63,694 nucleotides of DNA, from the NCBI RefSeq assembly GCF_000311725.1, contig NZ_HE978515.1, forward strand, positions 404,631-468,324, written 5' to 3'. This DNA is from Robertmurraya massiliosenegalensis JC6. Lineage in GTDB: Bacteria > Bacillota > Bacilli > Bacillales > Cytobacillaceae. The notes under the pieces were generated by a model, which saw only the letters and a program-made list of their open reading frames with translations, had not been told where the DNA came from and made no database searches. Below are positions 35,363-44,009 of this stretch, piece by piece. The position numbers and the translations under genes were made by a program. How positions within the stretch are numbered: position 1 is the stretch's first letter; each line of letters begins with the position of its first letter.

Positions 35363-35680
35363 ATGAATTTACAAGAACAAATTGCCTTAGTGGAGAAACT
35401 TCGTAAGCAGTTAAAAAAAGTATTGGACCCTGAACTAAATATAAATGTTGTCGACCTTGGACTAATATATGATATTTCCTTGCTTGAAGAAAATATGGCA
35501 GAAATCACCATGACCTTAACGACGCCTGGATGTCCACTCCACGATAGTATCGTTGGCGGGGTGAAACATTGTGTATTAGAGCTTGATGAAATAGAAAAAG
35601 TGAACGTGCAACTCGTTTGGGAACCAGCATGGACTCCTGATAGAATGTCAGAGGATGGATTAAGAGCGATAGGGAGATAA
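35363..35680 (+). CDS. DUF59/MIP18-type iron-sulfur assembly factor (PaaD/SufT-like)
   Basis: A 105-residue protein with the DUF59 core: VLDPELNINVVDLGLIYDIS and the reactive-cysteine loop TTPGCPLHDSI, ending VNVQLVWEPAWTPDRMSEDG. Such proteins help insert iron-sulfur clusters. Three ATG codons in a row follow AGGAGG; the third (35363) has the best spacing. Last gene of the DUF2249 operon, so the operon may build or repair a metal enzyme. Confidence 0.88.
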   Translation: MNLQEQIALVEKLRKQLKKVLDPELNINVVDLGLIYDISLLEENMAEITMTLTTPGCPLHDSIVGGVKHCVLELDEIEKVNVQLVWEPAWTPDRMSEDGLRAIGR

Positions 35681-35708
35681 CAAGTTCATAAATTTGATCA
35701 ACGAAACA

Positions 35709-35732
35709 CCCGCATCTAAAACAAGATGCGGG
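35709..35732. terminator. Bidirectional terminator, DUF2249 operon / mmsA
   Basis: CCCGCATCT, loop, AGATGCGGG followed by TTTCTTTC between converging genes; the arms extend with AA/TT pairs. Confidence 0.9.
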
Positions 35733-35742
35733 TTTCTTTCGC

Positions 35743-37200
35743 TTACCAGCGGGCAGTGAGCATTTTTCTTCTTGTATAAAATTCCACTCCGTCTGTTCCA
35801 TTGGCATGAAGATCCCCATAGAAGGAATTTTTCCAGCCGGAGAATGGGAAGAAGGCCATTGGAGCTGGTACTCCAATATTAACCCCAAGCATTCCAACCT
35901 CAATGTTTTCACGGAAGTAACGTACATGGCTACCATTTTGAGTAAATAAGCATGCTCCATTTCCAAAATCAGATTTATTGGTAAGCTCGATCGCTTCTTT
36001 TAAACTGTCAACACGGACAATGGAAAGAACCGGTGCGAAAATTTCTTCTTTCCATATTTTCATAGAAGGGCTTACGTGATCAAAAATGGTTGGTCCAACG
36101 AAGTAGCCTTTTTCATGGTAAGCCTCATCTTTACGCCCATCCCTTATAAGGGTTGCCCCTTCTTTCTCCCCAATTTCGATATACTTCGTTGTACGCTTCT
36201 TATTCTCCTCTCTAATTACCGGCCCTAAAAATACATCTTCATTCAATCCATTACCAATCTTTAATTGATTCGCCTGCTCATTCAATTTTTCAACAAGTTC
36301 TTCAGCAACAGAATCAACTGCTACAACTACAGAACAAGCCATACATCTTTCTCCTGCTGAACCGTAAGCTGCCCCAATGATTTCTTTGACAGCTCCATCA
36401 AGGTCTGCATCTGGCATAACGATCGAATGATTCTTTGCTCCAGCCAATGCTTGAACCCGTTTCCCTTTTGCTGTCGCAGATTTATAAATATATTCAGCAA
36501 CAGGCTGTGAACCAACAAATGATATTGCCGGTACATCTTGATGGTCAATTAAGCTGTTCACAACATCATGGGCTCCATGAACAATATTAAGAACGCCTGC
36601 CGGTAGACCTGCTTCATCGAAAAGCTCAGCTAAACGGTTAGCAAGGATGGGGGTTCTTTCTGATGGTTTTAAAACGAATGTATTGCCACAGGCAATCGCA
36701 AGTGGAAACATCCAGCAAGGAACCATCATCGGAAAATTGAATGGCGTGATTCCACCAATGACTCCTACAGGATAGCGATACATACCTGATTCAATATTGG
36801 TTGCGATATCTGGAAGCTGTTTTCCCATCATAAGAGTTGGAGCTCCTGCTGCAAACTCTACACACTCAATGCCACGTTGAACTTCACCAGACGCTTCTTT
36901 AAAATTTTTCCCGTTTTCTTGAGTGATTAATTTCGCTAGTTCATCCCAGTTTTCGATTAGTAATTGTTGATATTTAAATAGAATTCTAGCCCGCTTAGGG
37001 ACGGGCGTTTTGCTCCATGTTTTGAACGCTTCTTTTGCAACTTCTACTGCTTTATCAACATCTTTGCGTGTTGAAATCGGCGTCCGTGCCAGTTCCTCTC
37101 CAGTCGCAGGGTTTGGTACAAGCTCATACTTTTCCGTATTCGCTTCTACCCATTTTCCACCAATATAGTTTTTTAATATTTTGGTTGTTATCGTAGTCAT
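35743..37200 (-). CDS. mmsA: CoA-acylating methylmalonate-semialdehyde dehydrogenase family (MmsA/IolA)
   Basis: A 485-residue aldehyde dehydrogenase. The N-terminus [10 protein letters not shown], the MmsA-type [11 protein letters not shown] with the catalytic cysteine near residue 283, [16 protein letters not shown] near 135 and the C-terminal [18 protein letters not shown] mark the MmsA/IolA subgroup, which makes acetyl- or propionyl-CoA from malonate or methylmalonate semialdehyde. The start is ATG 37200 after AAGGGG. It follows the alcohol dehydrogenase by 90 bases and is probably in the same sigma-54 transcript. Confidence 0.9.
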   Translation of the reverse strand: MTTITTKILKNYIGGKWVEANTEKYELVPNPATGEELARTPISTRKDVDKAVEVAKEAFKTWSKTPVPKRARILFKYQQLLIENWDELAKLITQENGKNFKEASGEVQRGIECVEFAAGAPTLMMGKQLPDIATNIESGMYRYPVGVIGGITPFNFPMMVPCWMFPLAIACGNTFVLKPSERTPILANRLAELFDEAGLPAGVLNIVHGAHDVVNSLIDHQDVPAISFVGSQPVAEYIYKSATAKGKRVQALAGAKNHSIVMPDADLDGAVKEIIGAAYGSAGERCMACSVVVAVDSVAEELVEKLNEQANQLKIGNGLNEDVFLGPVIREENKKRTTKYIEIGEKEGATLIRDGRKDEAYHEKGYFVGPTIFDHVSPSMKIWKEEIFAPVLSIVRVDSLKEAIELTNKSDFGNGACLFTQNGSHVRYFRENIEVGMLGVNIGVPAPMAFFPFSGWKNSFYGDLHANGTDGVEFYTRRKMLTARW

Positions 37201-37289
37201 CCACATATTCCCCTTTCTTAGAATTTGAAAATAAATCATAGATTAAAGCTGCTTTCGCAAACACAGCTCCTTAACCTCTGTTTCCTTTT

Positions 37290-38486
37290 CTATACTTGCT
37301 TAATTGGAGAAGAAAATTGATAATCATAGCACCTATAGTACAATTCTACAAGTTCACGCTGGGAAGGAACTCTTGGATTATTACTCGGACTCCCGCTATC
37401 AAGAGCGTCATATGCCATTTTATCTACAGCTGTCCGAAAAGCCCCTTCATCCATTCCCCAGCCTTTTAAATTAGGAATATTTAATTTTAAGCATAAGTCT
37501 TTAATTGATTTCACAGCTACATTTGCTGCTTCTTGATTCGAAAGGTTTTCATTATTACCTACAAATATTCTCCCGATGTCAGCTAAACGCTCTACACATT
37601 CATTTTGGCTAAATTCTAATACAGCCGGTAAAAGCATCGCATTTGAAATCCCATGTGGAACGTGAAACAATGCCCCAATCGGACGGCTCATTCCATGCAC
37701 TAGGCATACAGAAGCATTTGTAAATGCCATCCCTGCTTGAAGAGAACCAAGACTCATCGCCTCTCGAGCATCGACATGCTCTCCATCATTGTAAGCGGTT
37801 AAAATATTTTTCACGATTAGCTTCATTGCTGATAGTGCCATCGTATCCGTCATCGGATGGGCCTTTTTTGATAGATAGGCTTCAACCGCATGGCTTAAAG
37901 CATCGATTCCTGTTGCCGATGTAACACTTTTAGGTGAGGAAATCGTCAATAATGGGTCAACGATTGCTACCCGCGGCATAAAGACAGGCTGCTTAATCAT
38001 CATTTTGACAGAACTAGAAGTGTTCGTGATAACAGTTACATCCGTTGCTTCTGAACCAGTACCCGCTGTTGTCGGAATCGCAATATGAGGAATGGCTTGA
38101 TGTTGGGCTATTTTCTTTCCCCCCATATAATCACCAATATAACCACCATTTGTTGCTAGCACGGCAATCGCCTTCGCTGTATCAATACAACTGCCGCCTC
38201 CTAGAGAAATAATGAGATCACAGCTTTCTGTCTGAAAAATCACCAGACCCTCCTCCACGTACTGGTCAGTTGGTTCAGACGCCACCCCGAGGTATACCTC
38301 ACTCTGTACGCCTTGCGATTGTAGATTTGATATGCACTCGCTTACATATCCGAGCTGATTCATGATCTGATCGCTGATAATTAATGCCTTTTTTCCTCTT
38401 AGTGCAGCCTCTGCTCCTACTTTTTTCATAGAATCTCTTCCATAAAAAACAGCTTCTGGTGCACGAAAAATGGCTGATTTCTCCAT
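37290..38486 (-). CDS. Iron-containing alcohol dehydrogenase
   Basis: A 398-residue group III dehydrogenase. ISLGGGSCIDTAKAIA near residue 94 binds the nucleotide, TTAGTGSEATDVTVIT near 139 is the first family signature, and the metal ligands lie around DALSHAVEAYLS near 195 and VHGMSRPIGALFHVPHG near 263-280. It oxidises an alcohol or hydroxyacid to an aldehyde that the MmsA enzyme could then handle. A -24/-12 promoter precedes it. Confidence 0.92.
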   Translation of the reverse strand: MEKSAIFRAPEAVFYGRDSMKKVGAEAALRGKKALIISDQIMNQLGYVSECISNLQSQGVQSEVYLGVASEPTDQYVEEGLVIFQTESCDLIISLGGGSCIDTAKAIAVLATNGGYIGDYMGGKKIAQHQAIPHIAIPTTAGTGSEATDVTVITNTSSSVKMMIKQPVFMPRVAIVDPLLTISSPKSVTSATGIDALSHAVEAYLSKKAHPMTDTMALSAMKLIVKNILTAYNDGEHVDAREAMSLGSLQAGMAFTNASVCLVHGMSRPIGALFHVPHGISNAMLLPAVLEFSQNECVERLADIGRIFVGNNENLSNQEAANVAVKSIKDLCLKLNIPNLKGWGMDEGAFRTAVDKMAYDALDSGSPSNNPRVPSQRELVELYYRCYDYQFSSPIKQV

Positions 38487-38521
38487 AAGACTTCACCCCT
38501 TTTGCATTATCACTTTTATTC

Positions 38522-38539
38522 TTGCAAGGAGTATGCCAA
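38522..38539 (-). promoter_or_regulatory. Sigma-54 (-24/-12) promoter of the alcohol dehydrogenase operon
   Basis: TTGGCATACTCCTTGCAA on the minus strand has the invariant GG and GC exactly ten bases apart, the rule for sigma-54. It lies 36 bases before the ATG. The sigma-54 activator gene is directly upstream. Confidence 0.88.
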
Positions 38540-38580
38540 CTTCAAAATCTAGTGATATCAATCTTCTAACTTTCGGATTG

Positions 38581-38629
38581 TGTAGATATAACACTATAGT
38601 TGTAGATTTTTTGTAGTGAATCCACTACA
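38581..38629. promoter_or_regulatory. Candidate upstream activator sites
   Basis: TGTAGTG-AATC-CACTACA (38612-38629) is a perfect 7-4-7 inverted repeat, and further TGTAG half-sites lie at 38581 and 38601. The block is 45-100 bases upstream of the -24 element, where enhancer-binding proteins usually bind. Confidence 0.6.
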
Positions 38630-38630
38630 C

Positions 38631-40439
38631 TTATGATATCCCATGCTTTTTAATTTTTTGATATAAAGTGGTGCGATGAATACCAAGGAGTGCTGCAGCT
38701 TTTGATTTATTGCCACCAGCCTTCTTAAGTGCATCAATAATCAGTTCTACCTCTTTTTTGTTACCGAGGTACTTTGCTTCTTCAATCGACCCTATTGTAG
38801 ACGATTGCTTCATTTTTTTATTTGTGGAATATTCCGTCTTTTTTACGGATTCTGGGAGATGATGTGCGTCCATCACTTTCCCATCAACAAGTGTTACGAG
38901 TTGTTCGACCGTATTTACTAATTCCCTTATATTCCCTCTCCAAGGATAAGAGATTAATTCGTCAACCGCTTCTGATGTAAAAGTTTTCCCCGGCATTTCG
39001 TAACGCTCACAGATTTCCTTCAAATAATGAACAAGTAAAACAGGAATATCTTTTTTACGTTCTCGAAGGGGAGGAATGTGTAACTGAATGATATTTAGTC
39101 GATAATATAAGTCCTCACGAAATTCACCTTTTTCAACCATTTGCATTAAGTTGCGGTTTGTTGCAGCAATAACTCTTACATTGATCTGATATTTTTTCAC
39201 CCCGCCAACTCTTTCTGCTTCCTTTTCCTGAAGAACACGTAACAACTTTGTTTGCATCACAAGTGGCATTTCTCCCATTTCATCTAAAAAGATCGTTCCA
39301 TTCTGAGCTAATTCGAATTTCCCTGGCTTCCCACCTTTTTTCGCACCGGTGAAAGCTCCATCTTCATACCCAAAGAGTTCAGATTCAATTAACTGCTCAG
39401 GAATAGCACCGCAGTTAACGCTTATAAATGGACCAGTAGAAAATGGACTAAGGTGGTGAATGCTTTTAGCAAACATCTCTTTTCCTGTCCCACTTTCCCC
39501 TGTAATAAGGACCGTCGCTGCTGTTCTAGCTGCCTTTCTTGCTAGACGCTTCACTTCTGTAATCCCTTCACTTGTGCCAATGATTTGATCAAGTGTCATT
39601 CGACTATCTCGTTCCTGCTTTTTCGTTAAAGTGTCCGATTTTCTCTTTTCGTTTTTCTGTAACTTTTCATAAATTTTATAAACCTCTGATACCCCTTCAA
39701 ATATCAACATCCCAATGGCGCCAACAATCTTATTATTTCTCCAAATAGGAATTCGGTGCACGACCATATCATGTCCCTGAATATTTTGAAGAACGCCTCG
39801 TTCAGCAACACCTGTTTTCACCGTTTCATGAAGATGTGTGTTATCAATGACCTCTGTAACATGCCTTCCAATCGCTTCTTCTCTTTTAATCCCAGTAAAG
39901 CGACTATATGCCTCATTAAATTCCTGAACAATTCCATTCTCATCTACAACAGCAATTCCTTCATAGGCACTTTCCAAAATAGCTCCAAGTACTCCATCAA
40001 CATTTTGTTGCTGTTTCAATTGATATGTATATTTAGAGAGTCCATCAAGCAAATCTCTTGTCGTTAAAACACCAAAGAATGTCCCATCGTCGTCGATTAC
40101 TGGTAAGTGATCATATGGAAGCGAAATGACGTCAAGAATGGAATCATTTGGCCGAATTTTCGGCAAATTTATCTTTGGAATACTTCTGACAAAAGTATCC
40201 CCACTATTCCCCTGTGCAAAATAATTCAAAAGTTTCCCTGAGCTGATAATTCCAATAAAGTGATCGTTTTCATCAATGACAGGCAAATAGTCTAAATGAA
40301 ACTGAACGATTATATTTGCTGCTTCTCGCAAGCTTTGTCCTGGCGTCATAAAGTATGGACTTGGAGTCATCCAATTTTTCACACGAAATAATTCATCCTT
40401 GTGTAAATTCTGTTCTTTTTCAGAAACGAACACGTGCAT
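38631..40439 (-). CDS. Sigma-54-dependent activator with CBS pair, PAS and AAA+ domains
   Basis: A 602-residue enhancer-binding protein: two CBS repeats (about 25-140), a PAS domain (about 148-255), AAA+ ATPase (about 285-520) and a Fis-type helix-turn-helix (about 575-600, NKSKAAALLGIHRTTLYQKI). Walker A is GESGTGKEM, and the sigma-54 contact loop GAFTGA is intact, so it should open sigma-54 promoters. CBS domains often bind adenosyl nucleotides, giving an energy-linked input. Its target is very likely the adjoining -24/-12 promoter. Confidence 0.92.
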   Translation of the reverse strand: MHVFVSEKEQNLHKDELFRVKNWMTPSPYFMTPGQSLREAANIIVQFHLDYLPVIDENDHFIGIISSGKLLNYFAQGNSGDTFVRSIPKINLPKIRPNDSILDVISLPYDHLPVIDDDGTFFGVLTTRDLLDGLSKYTYQLKQQQNVDGVLGAILESAYEGIAVVDENGIVQEFNEAYSRFTGIKREEAIGRHVTEVIDNTHLHETVKTGVAERGVLQNIQGHDMVVHRIPIWRNNKIVGAIGMLIFEGVSEVYKIYEKLQKNEKRKSDTLTKKQERDSRMTLDQIIGTSEGITEVKRLARKAARTAATVLITGESGTGKEMFAKSIHHLSPFSTGPFISVNCGAIPEQLIESELFGYEDGAFTGAKKGGKPGKFELAQNGTIFLDEMGEMPLVMQTKLLRVLQEKEAERVGGVKKYQINVRVIAATNRNLMQMVEKGEFREDLYYRLNIIQLHIPPLRERKKDIPVLLVHYLKEICERYEMPGKTFTSEAVDELISYPWRGNIRELVNTVEQLVTLVDGKVMDAHHLPESVKKTEYSTNKKMKQSSTIGSIEEAKYLGNKKEVELIIDALKKAGGNKSKAAALLGIHRTTLYQKIKKHGIS

Positions 40440-40592
40440 TTCCTACTCCCTCCAAATTTTTGTCATCTTACTAAAATTATAACATGATTAATCAGACAAA
40501 AGCTTTGTTCCAAATAAACGATACCACTTAAAAAATCCCTTTTCGTATTAGCTGGAATCATCGTCTAATTCGAAAAGGGATTCATTATTTCA

Positions 40593-42515
40593 TTAAATTT
40601 CTGCTACTTCAACAGGTAGAACTTGCTTTACTTTTTCCAACACATTTCCCTTTAAATCATCGTCGATTAAGATATGGACCATGCCTTTATCTTCGTGTGA
40701 GCGAATTAGTCGCCCTATTCCTTGGCGTAGACGCAACAGCATATATGGCATATCCACTTCTTCAAATGAATCCTCGCAACCTTCACGCTTTGCTGTAAAT
40801 ACAGGATCATGTGGTGGGAATGGCAAATCAAATATGATAACATTCTCAAGGGAGCTACCTGGAATATCAAGTCCTTCCCATAGATGAGTCGCACAAAGGA
40901 CAGATTCTTCCTCATTTTGAAAATGGGCAACTAAAGTACTGATTTCGGCATCTCCCTCAAAATAAATCGGAAACTCTGTCTTTCCAGCTGACATCGTTTT
41001 AAATTGCTTCAAATCTTCTTCGGTTGTGAACAAAACGAGTCCTCTACCATTTGATGCACGAAGTTGTTCCAATGTATACTCACACTTATCTTGAGGATTC
41101 TCTCGATTAAATGAAGGCATCTTGATCACCATGTTTTCCTCATAGTCAAATGGGGACTGAACTGAAAAGGAAAGATAATCATCAATCCCTAAGCTCTTCG
41201 CCATATATTGGAAGGAACCATTTTCTGATAAAGTAGCCGATGAGAAGATAAATGGTTTCTTTTGCGAAAAAACATCCTCACGCATAATGTCTTCAACCAT
41301 TCTTGGCATGATCACAAGTGTTCTTTCCTCACTCGTTTCCTCAAACCAAATAATGCCTTTTAATTCTTTTAAAAATAGAGATAAAGAATACGTAATTTGT
41401 TCTAAATACTCCTCAACAATTTTCAAATCGTATTCGTTAATGACATACATTTCACTTTCAAACACAAGCTCTTCTTCAAGCTCCATAAGTAGGTACTGCA
41501 GTTTTTTTGCTTGCGCTAGAACTGCTGGAGTCTTTGTGATCATTTGTTTTTCCGATTCGCTGTTTTTGTTTGTCGCTTTTGATATTTCTGCAAAGAAACG
41601 CTCATTTTCCATAATCGCTTCATCGATAATATGAAGTGTTTTTTCACGTACATCATTTTCCATTAATCTCGTTAAGAGGGTTTCCAATGTTAGCTCTGAA
41701 AGCCGGTACGTCAGGGCTTTTTGGCTAGCATATTCAAGTAAATGACCTTCATCAAACACAACAGATGAGCTTTCTGGTAAAAGCGGCAGCTGGCCTTCCC
41801 GTTTTCGCGAATTTCTTGTCCATATATGCTCCATATAAAAATCATGGGAGCATATAATTAAATCAGTAGCGTTCCGATAATAATCGCGGTGTAATGTTTG
41901 GCCACAACGATGCCTCATTTCGCATGAAAAGCAATCTTGCAACGGATCCCAACCAATATTGATCCATTCCTCATTCGTTAATTGCGGATAATCCTTTCGA
42001 TCTCCATAATGAGTAAATGCCTGCATGGAATTATCGCGATGGACAAATGCTGGGAGCTGGTCATATACTTCGCTATAGGGCTCTCCCTCCAAAACTGACT
42101 TGTCCAATTTTTTCAGACATAAATATTGATCTCTTGATTTCGCTAATCGAACATCTATCGTTAAATTAAGTGCTTTTTCAAGTCGAGCAATGTCGCCTTC
42201 TTTTTTGACAAGCTGTTCAATTAAATTTTCATCGGCACAGGCAATGATAGCAGGCTTATTCATATAACGTGCATAACAAATCGCATAAAGAAGATAAACG
42301 ATCGTTTTTCCTGTTCCGACTCCCGCTTCTGCAAAAATTACTTTTTTCTCCTTAAAAGCCTTTTCTAATTGAAAGGCCATATACACCTGTTCGTCCCTGA
42401 GTTCAAAGCCTGCCTCAGGTAAGATATCGTAAAAGACATCCCCAATCCATTCTCCTAGTTTATCCATAAAGGTTTCTGTCTTTGAAACCGTAAAAGGCAA
42501 TTTAGTCTTTTGCAT
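40593..42515 (-). CDS. DinG/XPD-family ATP-dependent DNA helicase (YpvA-like)
   Basis: A 640-residue superfamily 2 helicase. Walker A is AEAGVGTGKT near residue 66, the DEAH-type box is FDEGH near 250, and four cysteines (YLCLKK, then CFSC and HRCG near 150-200) could bind the 4Fe-4S cluster of XPD-like helicases. The C-terminal RQGIGRLIRS is motif VI. Start ATG 42515 has GGAGG six bases upstream. Likely role in DNA repair or replication. Confidence 0.88.
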   Translation of the reverse strand: MQKTKLPFTVSKTETFMDKLGEWIGDVFYDILPEAGFELRDEQVYMAFQLEKAFKEKKVIFAEAGVGTGKTIVYLLYAICYARYMNKPAIIACADENLIEQLVKKEGDIARLEKALNLTIDVRLAKSRDQYLCLKKLDKSVLEGEPYSEVYDQLPAFVHRDNSMQAFTHYGDRKDYPQLTNEEWINIGWDPLQDCFSCEMRHRCGQTLHRDYYRNATDLIICSHDFYMEHIWTRNSRKREGQLPLLPESSSVVFDEGHLLEYASQKALTYRLSELTLETLLTRLMENDVREKTLHIIDEAIMENERFFAEISKATNKNSESEKQMITKTPAVLAQAKKLQYLLMELEEELVFESEMYVINEYDLKIVEEYLEQITYSLSLFLKELKGIIWFEETSEERTLVIMPRMVEDIMREDVFSQKKPFIFSSATLSENGSFQYMAKSLGIDDYLSFSVQSPFDYEENMVIKMPSFNRENPQDKCEYTLEQLRASNGRGLVLFTTEEDLKQFKTMSAGKTEFPIYFEGDAEISTLVAHFQNEEESVLCATHLWEGLDIPGSSLENVIIFDLPFPPHDPVFTAKREGCEDSFEEVDMPYMLLRLRQGIGRLIRSHEDKGMVHILIDDDLKGNVLEKVKQVLPVEVAEI

Positions 42516-42548
42516 GAACATCCTCCATTATTCTTCTCTACCCACAAG

Positions 42549-42584
42549 AAAAAAGACTAACTCTGAATCGGTATAGAGTCAGTC
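42549..42584 (-). terminator. Terminator between the 58-residue gene and the helicase gene
   Basis: GACTGACTCT, 10-base loop, AGAGTTAGTC then TTTTTT on the minus strand (one mismatch). Only 33 bases separate it from the helicase start, so the helicase is either fed by read-through or has another promoter inside the hairpin region. Confidence 0.75.
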
Positions 42585-42615
42585 CTTTGACTGTATGTCT
42601 TTTATGTTAAACAAC

Positions 42616-42792
42616 TTATCCATTAATCCGTGATAAAGAATATGACAACGCACGTTTCAATTCTTCTTTCGCATTCACAAGTTCTTCGATTGCTGGTGAT
42701 TGGAGCTCTTCATTTTGCTCATTTCCAAGAGCTTCAATCGAGTAAGATAAAGCACGTTCAATCGTATTAAAATCAATAGTAGAATATCTCAT
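42616..42792 (-). CDS. Small conserved-looking protein, function unknown
   Basis: A 58-residue acidic helical protein starting MRYSTIDFNTIERALSYSIE, with a repeated ALSYS motif near residues 14 and 49. GGAGGAG lies five bases before ATG 42792, which decides the start over a longer frame. It sits between rlmL and the DinG-type helicase. Not recognised. Confidence 0.65.
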   Translation of the reverse strand: MRYSTIDFNTIERALSYSIEALGNEQNEELQSPAIEELVNAKEELKRALSYSLSRING

Positions 42793-42856
42793 TGCCACTC
42801 CTCCAAATCCAATTAATGACAATAGTATTCTATTCTATCAATGCTTGGTTTATACC

Positions 42857-43999
42857 TTAATCCTTATTTCTTGGTGGTCTTTTCCCCCAATATTGGTAGT
42901 AATCCGTTTTAATGAAGCCATTGAATAGCTTTCTTTTCTTTGTCGCTGGTTTTCCGTAGCAAGCTTCAAAGTTTTCATTTGAAGTAAGCATGTAGACAGA
43001 CCATGTATCATATGGAGCAAAAGCTTGTCCCATCTCGCGATACATTTTTTCCACTGCCTCTTTGTCGCCAAGTCTCTCCCCATAAGGCGGGTTACCGACA
43101 ATGACTCCATAATCCTTTGTTGTTGTAAAATCTTTTACTTGCATTTGCTTAAAGGCAATCAAATCAGCAAGTCCAGCTTCAATTGCATTTTCACTAGCAA
43201 TTTTGACCATTCGATGATCGAGATCTGTTCCGGTAATATCGATAGGCTGGTCATACTTGGCGAGATCTTCCGCTTCCATTCTCCCTTCTTCCCACCGTTT
43301 TTCTGATATCCAACCCCACTGTTCTGAAACAAACTCTCTATTGAAACCAGGAGCGATATTTTGACCTATTAACGCAGCTTCAATCGGCAGCGTACCAGAT
43401 CCACAAAATGGATCAACAAAAGGTCGATCAGGGCTCCAATTCGTTAATAGCACTAAAGCTGCTGCCAACGTTTCTTTAATGGGTGCTTCCCCTTGTCCAA
43501 TACGGTAGCCTCTACGGTGAAGCCCCGCACCACTGCAATCAATGGTCAACAGCGCTTTATCTTTTAATAATGAGACTTCGATTTTAAAAAGTGGACCATT
43601 TTCCTCAAACCATGTCGTTTTTTTATATTGCTTTCTAAGTCGTTCTACAATCGCCTTCTTTACGATCGCCTGACAATCTGACACACTGAACAGTTTTGAT
43701 TTGACTGATTTCCCTGAAACAGGAAATTCAGCATTTTCAGGGAGAAATTGTTCCCATGGCATTGCCTTTGTTTTTTCAAACAGCTCATCAAAGGTCGTTG
43801 CCTTAAATTCACCTACTACTAATTTAATTCTATCTGCAGTTCTTAACCATAAATTGCTCCGAACAATGGCAAGCTCATCACCGTGAAAATTAATTCGCCC
43901 ATTGTCAACCTCGCAATCATAACCTAGTTCTCTAACTTCCTTTGCCACTATTGCTTCTAACCCCATTGCAGATGTGGCAATTAATTGATATTTAGACAT
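42857..43999 (-). CDS. rlmL: 23S rRNA guanine-N2 methyltransferase (RlmL/YpsC family)
   Basis: A 380-residue SAM-dependent RNA methyltransferase. An N-terminal THUMP RNA-binding domain (about 45-155) is followed by the methyltransferase fold: VDPFCGSGTLPIEAA near 190 and the catalytic NPPYGERLG near 307. It modifies 23S rRNA. It ends with a basic tail (KRPPRNKD). Neighbours gpsB and ypsA follow the usual Bacillus order. Confidence 0.92.
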   Translation of the reverse strand: MSKYQLIATSAMGLEAIVAKEVRELGYDCEVDNGRINFHGDELAIVRSNLWLRTADRIKLVVGEFKATTFDELFEKTKAMPWEQFLPENAEFPVSGKSVKSKLFSVSDCQAIVKKAIVERLRKQYKKTTWFEENGPLFKIEVSLLKDKALLTIDCSGAGLHRRGYRIGQGEAPIKETLAAALVLLTNWSPDRPFVDPFCGSGTLPIEAALIGQNIAPGFNREFVSEQWGWISEKRWEEGRMEAEDLAKYDQPIDITGTDLDHRMVKIASENAIEAGLADLIAFKQMQVKDFTTTKDYGVIVGNPPYGERLGDKEAVEKMYREMGQAFAPYDTWSVYMLTSNENFEACYGKPATKKRKLFNGFIKTDYYQYWGKRPPRNKD

Positions 44000-44009
44000 T
44001 TTTTCACCC

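Noticed and set aside
35505-35966. Minus-strand frame of 153 codons
   Set aside because: It lies over the end of the DUF59 gene, the shared terminator and the end of mmsA in the wrong frame.
42616-42822. Longer start (10 extra residues) for the 58-residue gene
   Set aside because: GGAGGAG is placed correctly only for ATG 42792.
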